From Bacillota bacterium (GTDB taxonomy: Bacteria; Bacillota; Clostridia; Christensenellales; CAG-138), in assembly GCA_023458615.1 (NCBI GenBank), contig JAEWYV010000181.1:1-7631 (forward strand): a stretch of DNA of 7,631 nt, read 5' to 3'. The notes under the pieces are model-generated. The model saw nothing but the letters and a program-made list of their open reading frames with translations, had not been told where the DNA came from and did no database searches. Of the stretch, positions 6,365 through 7,631 are shown one piece after another (position 1 is the stretch's first letter; each line of letters starts with the position of its first letter). A program made the position numbers and the translations under genes.

Positions 6365-7351
6365 ATGAAAGACCTGCTGGAAGCAATTCTTACGCAACTA
6401 CACGAAGGCAAGCGCGCCATGCTCGCAACCGTTGTGTGGCAGCACGGCAGTGCACCGCGCGGCGTCGGCACAGCGATGGTGGTTGCGGAGGACGGCGGGC
6501 AGACGGGGACGGTCGGCGGCGGGTCTATGGAGTATCGCGTGCGTCAGGATGCGTTGCGTTTGTTGCGGGAAAATGCAAGCGACAGGAAGTCCTATGAGAT
6601 TCACGTGGATGAAAAAGATGTGTATTCCGGCGGAGTGACGATCTTGTTTCGCGTTTTTTCAGGAGAAACGGGGATATTGCTGGCGCAAAGCATTCTGGAA
6701 GCGTTTGAAATTGAGGAAAATCGATTTCTCGTTTGTTGCTTATCGCAGCAGGATACTTTTGAAACCTGCCTAATGGATGGTGCGACGGTATGCAGCCGCA
6801 CCGGACTGGTAAGCCCGCCAATGCAAACTATGGTTTTCGGCAGGGAGCCGGAATATTTGATAGAGCCCATCCTTCCTGCGCCGCGTGTGATCTTATTTGG
6901 CGGCGGACATGTCGCCCAGATGATGGCGCGCCAACTCAGCCTGCTCGATGCCCGCATTTGGGTGGTGGAGGATCGCGCGGAGTTTGCGACTCGGGCGCTT
7001 TTTCCGTCTGCCGAGCGAGTTATACTTTGCGATTATGAGGCGGCGGAGAAAATACTCCAAATCACGAAGCGCGATCATGTGATCGTGATGTCGCGCGGAC
7101 ACGAAACGGATGATCAGATTTTGCGTTGGGCGTTGCGCTCGGCGGCGGACTACATCGGCTGCATCGGCAGCAAGAGAAAGATTGCGCTCACGAGAGAGCG
7201 GTTGCTTGCGGATGGGCTGACAGTGGAACAATGCAGCCGACTGCATGCGCCAATCGGTCTCGCCATCGGCGCCGAGACACCGGCGGAGATTGCCGTCAGT
7301 GTCGCGGCGGAACTGATTCAATACTGCTCTAAAAAACAATCAGTCACATAA
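6365..7351 (+). CDS. XdhC/CoxI-family molybdenum-hydroxylase maturation protein
   Basis: A 328-residue cytoplasmic protein of the XdhC/CoxI family. Its best-known member, Rhodobacter capsulatus XdhC, binds molybdenum cofactor and promotes its sulfuration and insertion into xanthine dehydrogenase. The N-terminal XdhC/CoxI domain shows HGSAPRGVGTAM (27-38) and TVGGGSMEY (49-57). The C-terminal Rossmann domain begins with RVILFGGGHVAQ (174-185). It continues with MSRGHETDD (242-250), YIGCIGSKRK (263-272) and APIGLAIGAETPAEIAVSVAAE (295-316), the last strongly diagnostic. GGAGGG (6350-6355) lies 9 bases before the ATG. No molybdenum hydroxylase subunit or cofactor gene is in this window, so the client enzyme is encoded elsewhere or the protein has another job. 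It is probably the last gene of the tag transcript, since a strong terminator begins at its stop codon. Confidence 0.92.
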   Translation: MKDLLEAILTQLHEGKRAMLATVVWQHGSAPRGVGTAMVVAEDGGQTGTVGGGSMEYRVRQDALRLLRENASDRKSYEIHVDEKDVYSGGVTILFRVFSGETGILLAQSILEAFEIEENRFLVCCLSQQDTFETCLMDGATVCSRTGLVSPPMQTMVFGREPEYLIEPILPAPRVILFGGGHVAQMMARQLSLLDARIWVVEDRAEFATRALFPSAERVILCDYEAAEKILQITKRDHVIVMSRGHETDDQILRWALRSAADYIGCIGSKRKIALTRERLLADGLTVEQCSRLHAPIGLAIGAETPAEIAVSVAAELIQYCSKKQSVT

Positions 7352-7388
7352 AATCAGCGTCCGTTTTTCTAACGGACGCTGATTTTTT
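7351..7388 (+). terminator. Rho-independent terminator after the xdhC-like gene
   Basis: Perfect 15-bp arms (7351-7365 and 7371-7385) enclose the loop TTTCT. A run of six T (7383-7388) overlaps the end of the right arm. The left arm starts on the last base of the xdhC-like stop codon. On the minus strand the stem is followed by only four T, so it may also stop the convergent flavodoxin-like transcript, less efficiently. Confidence 0.92.
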
Positions 7389-7401
7389 ACTGTTGCTTGG
7401 A

Positions 7402-7631
7402 TTATGCTTTTTTCGGCGCGGTTTGAACGTCCTCATACGAGCCGACAGAGAAGCCGCGCTCCTTCAGCATCGCGATGGTGCCTTCCTTGCTCTTTGGCGT
7501 TTCGCCGCCGCCGGAGCAGAGAACGACATTGACCTTCATTCCCTTGGGGATGAGTGGGAGCGCCGCGTTAAATGCCGGAGCGGGTGAGCCTGCCCAGACG
7601 GGCGCCATCAGCGTGACGGAATCATACAGAC
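7402..7631 (-). CDS. Flavodoxin-like protein, C-terminal part
   Basis: The frame is open from the right edge of the window to a TAA at 7402-7404, giving the last 75 residues of a gene whose start lies outside. The sequence reads LYDSVTLMAPVWAGSPAPAF, then KVNVVLCSGGGETPKSKEGTI. This resembles the flavodoxin fold: a 'YD-hydrophobic-PVWAG-P' strand and loop that contacts the flavin ring, followed by a strand and the SGGG loop. The ATG at 7606-7608 is internal to this conserved strand and is unlikely to be the true start. The protein is probably an FMN-binding electron carrier or flavodoxin-family oxidoreductase. The FMN phosphate loop is not in the window, so cofactor binding cannot be checked. 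The gene converges on the xdhC-like gene and ends 14 bases from the terminator hairpin. Confidence 0.82.
   Translation of the reverse strand, partial: LYDSVTLMAPVWAGSPAPAFNAALPLIPKGMKVNVVLCSGGGETPKSKEGTIAMLKERGFSVGSYEDVQTAPKKA

Noticed and set aside
7072..7086. CGATCATGTGATCG near-palindrome
   Set aside because: It is imperfect and lies within conserved coding sequence of the xdhC-like gene (residues DHVIVM), so it is best explained by codon use.
7393..7587. A 64-codon plus-strand frame after the terminator
   Set aside because: It is antisense to the flavodoxin-like gene, whose motifs are clear, and has no homology that I recognise.
1..7631. A new defence, toxin-antitoxin or mobile system
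   Set aside because: Every stretch is accounted for by recognisable housekeeping-type or transporter genes and short intergenic regions. No repeats, integrase, transposase or defence motifs were seen.

Overview
The window looks like ordinary chromosome from a Gram-positive bacterium of the Firmicutes, probably Clostridia. The evidence is strong AGGAGG-type ribosome binding sites, sigma-A-like promoters (TTGACA-17-TAATAT; TGCTATAAT), a YtrA-type GntR/ABC operon, a TTG start codon and an XdhC-family protein. Base composition is balanced to slightly GC-rich by eye. No rRNA, tRNA, CRISPR array, insertion sequence or phage gene was seen.

Layout. (1) Positions 2-1021, minus strand: a membrane-anchored metallo-beta-lactamase-fold protein related to the C-terminal hydrolase domain of ComEC. 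(2) Positions 1022-1264: a divergent intergenic region with a promoter facing each way and a perfect 25-bp operator palindrome over the start of the rightward transcript. (3) Positions 1265-4868, plus strand: a compact three-gene operon whose genes overlap by 4 bp (ATGA). It encodes a YtrA-like GntR repressor, an ABC ATPase and a 771-residue ABC-2-like permease with a very large non-membrane C-terminal domain. (4) Positions 4896-4957: a terminator followed at once by a new promoter. (5) Positions 5010-7351, plus strand: DNA-3-methyladenine glycosylase I (tag), a class I SAM-dependent methyltransferase-like protein starting at TTG, and an XdhC/CoxI-family protein, probably co-transcribed. (6) Positions 7351-7388: a strong hairpin terminator. 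(7) Positions 7402-7631, minus strand: the C-terminal 75 residues of a flavodoxin-like protein cut by the window edge.

How the parts work together. The GntR-ABC operon is the most coherent system. Its regulator probably binds the palindrome, which carries AGTGTA-13 bp-TACACT, the form known for Bacillus subtilis YtrA, and so represses its own transporter. By analogy with ytrGABCDEF, induction by cell-envelope stress is likely but not shown here. The tag/methyltransferase/xdhC group combines alkylation repair with a putative molybdenum-hydroxylase maturation factor. No molybdenum enzyme is visible, so the functional link is open. I see no convincing new defence or mobile system. The least explained parts are the permease ectodomain with its Tyr/Gly/Ser-rich stretch, and the methyltransferase-XdhC pair.
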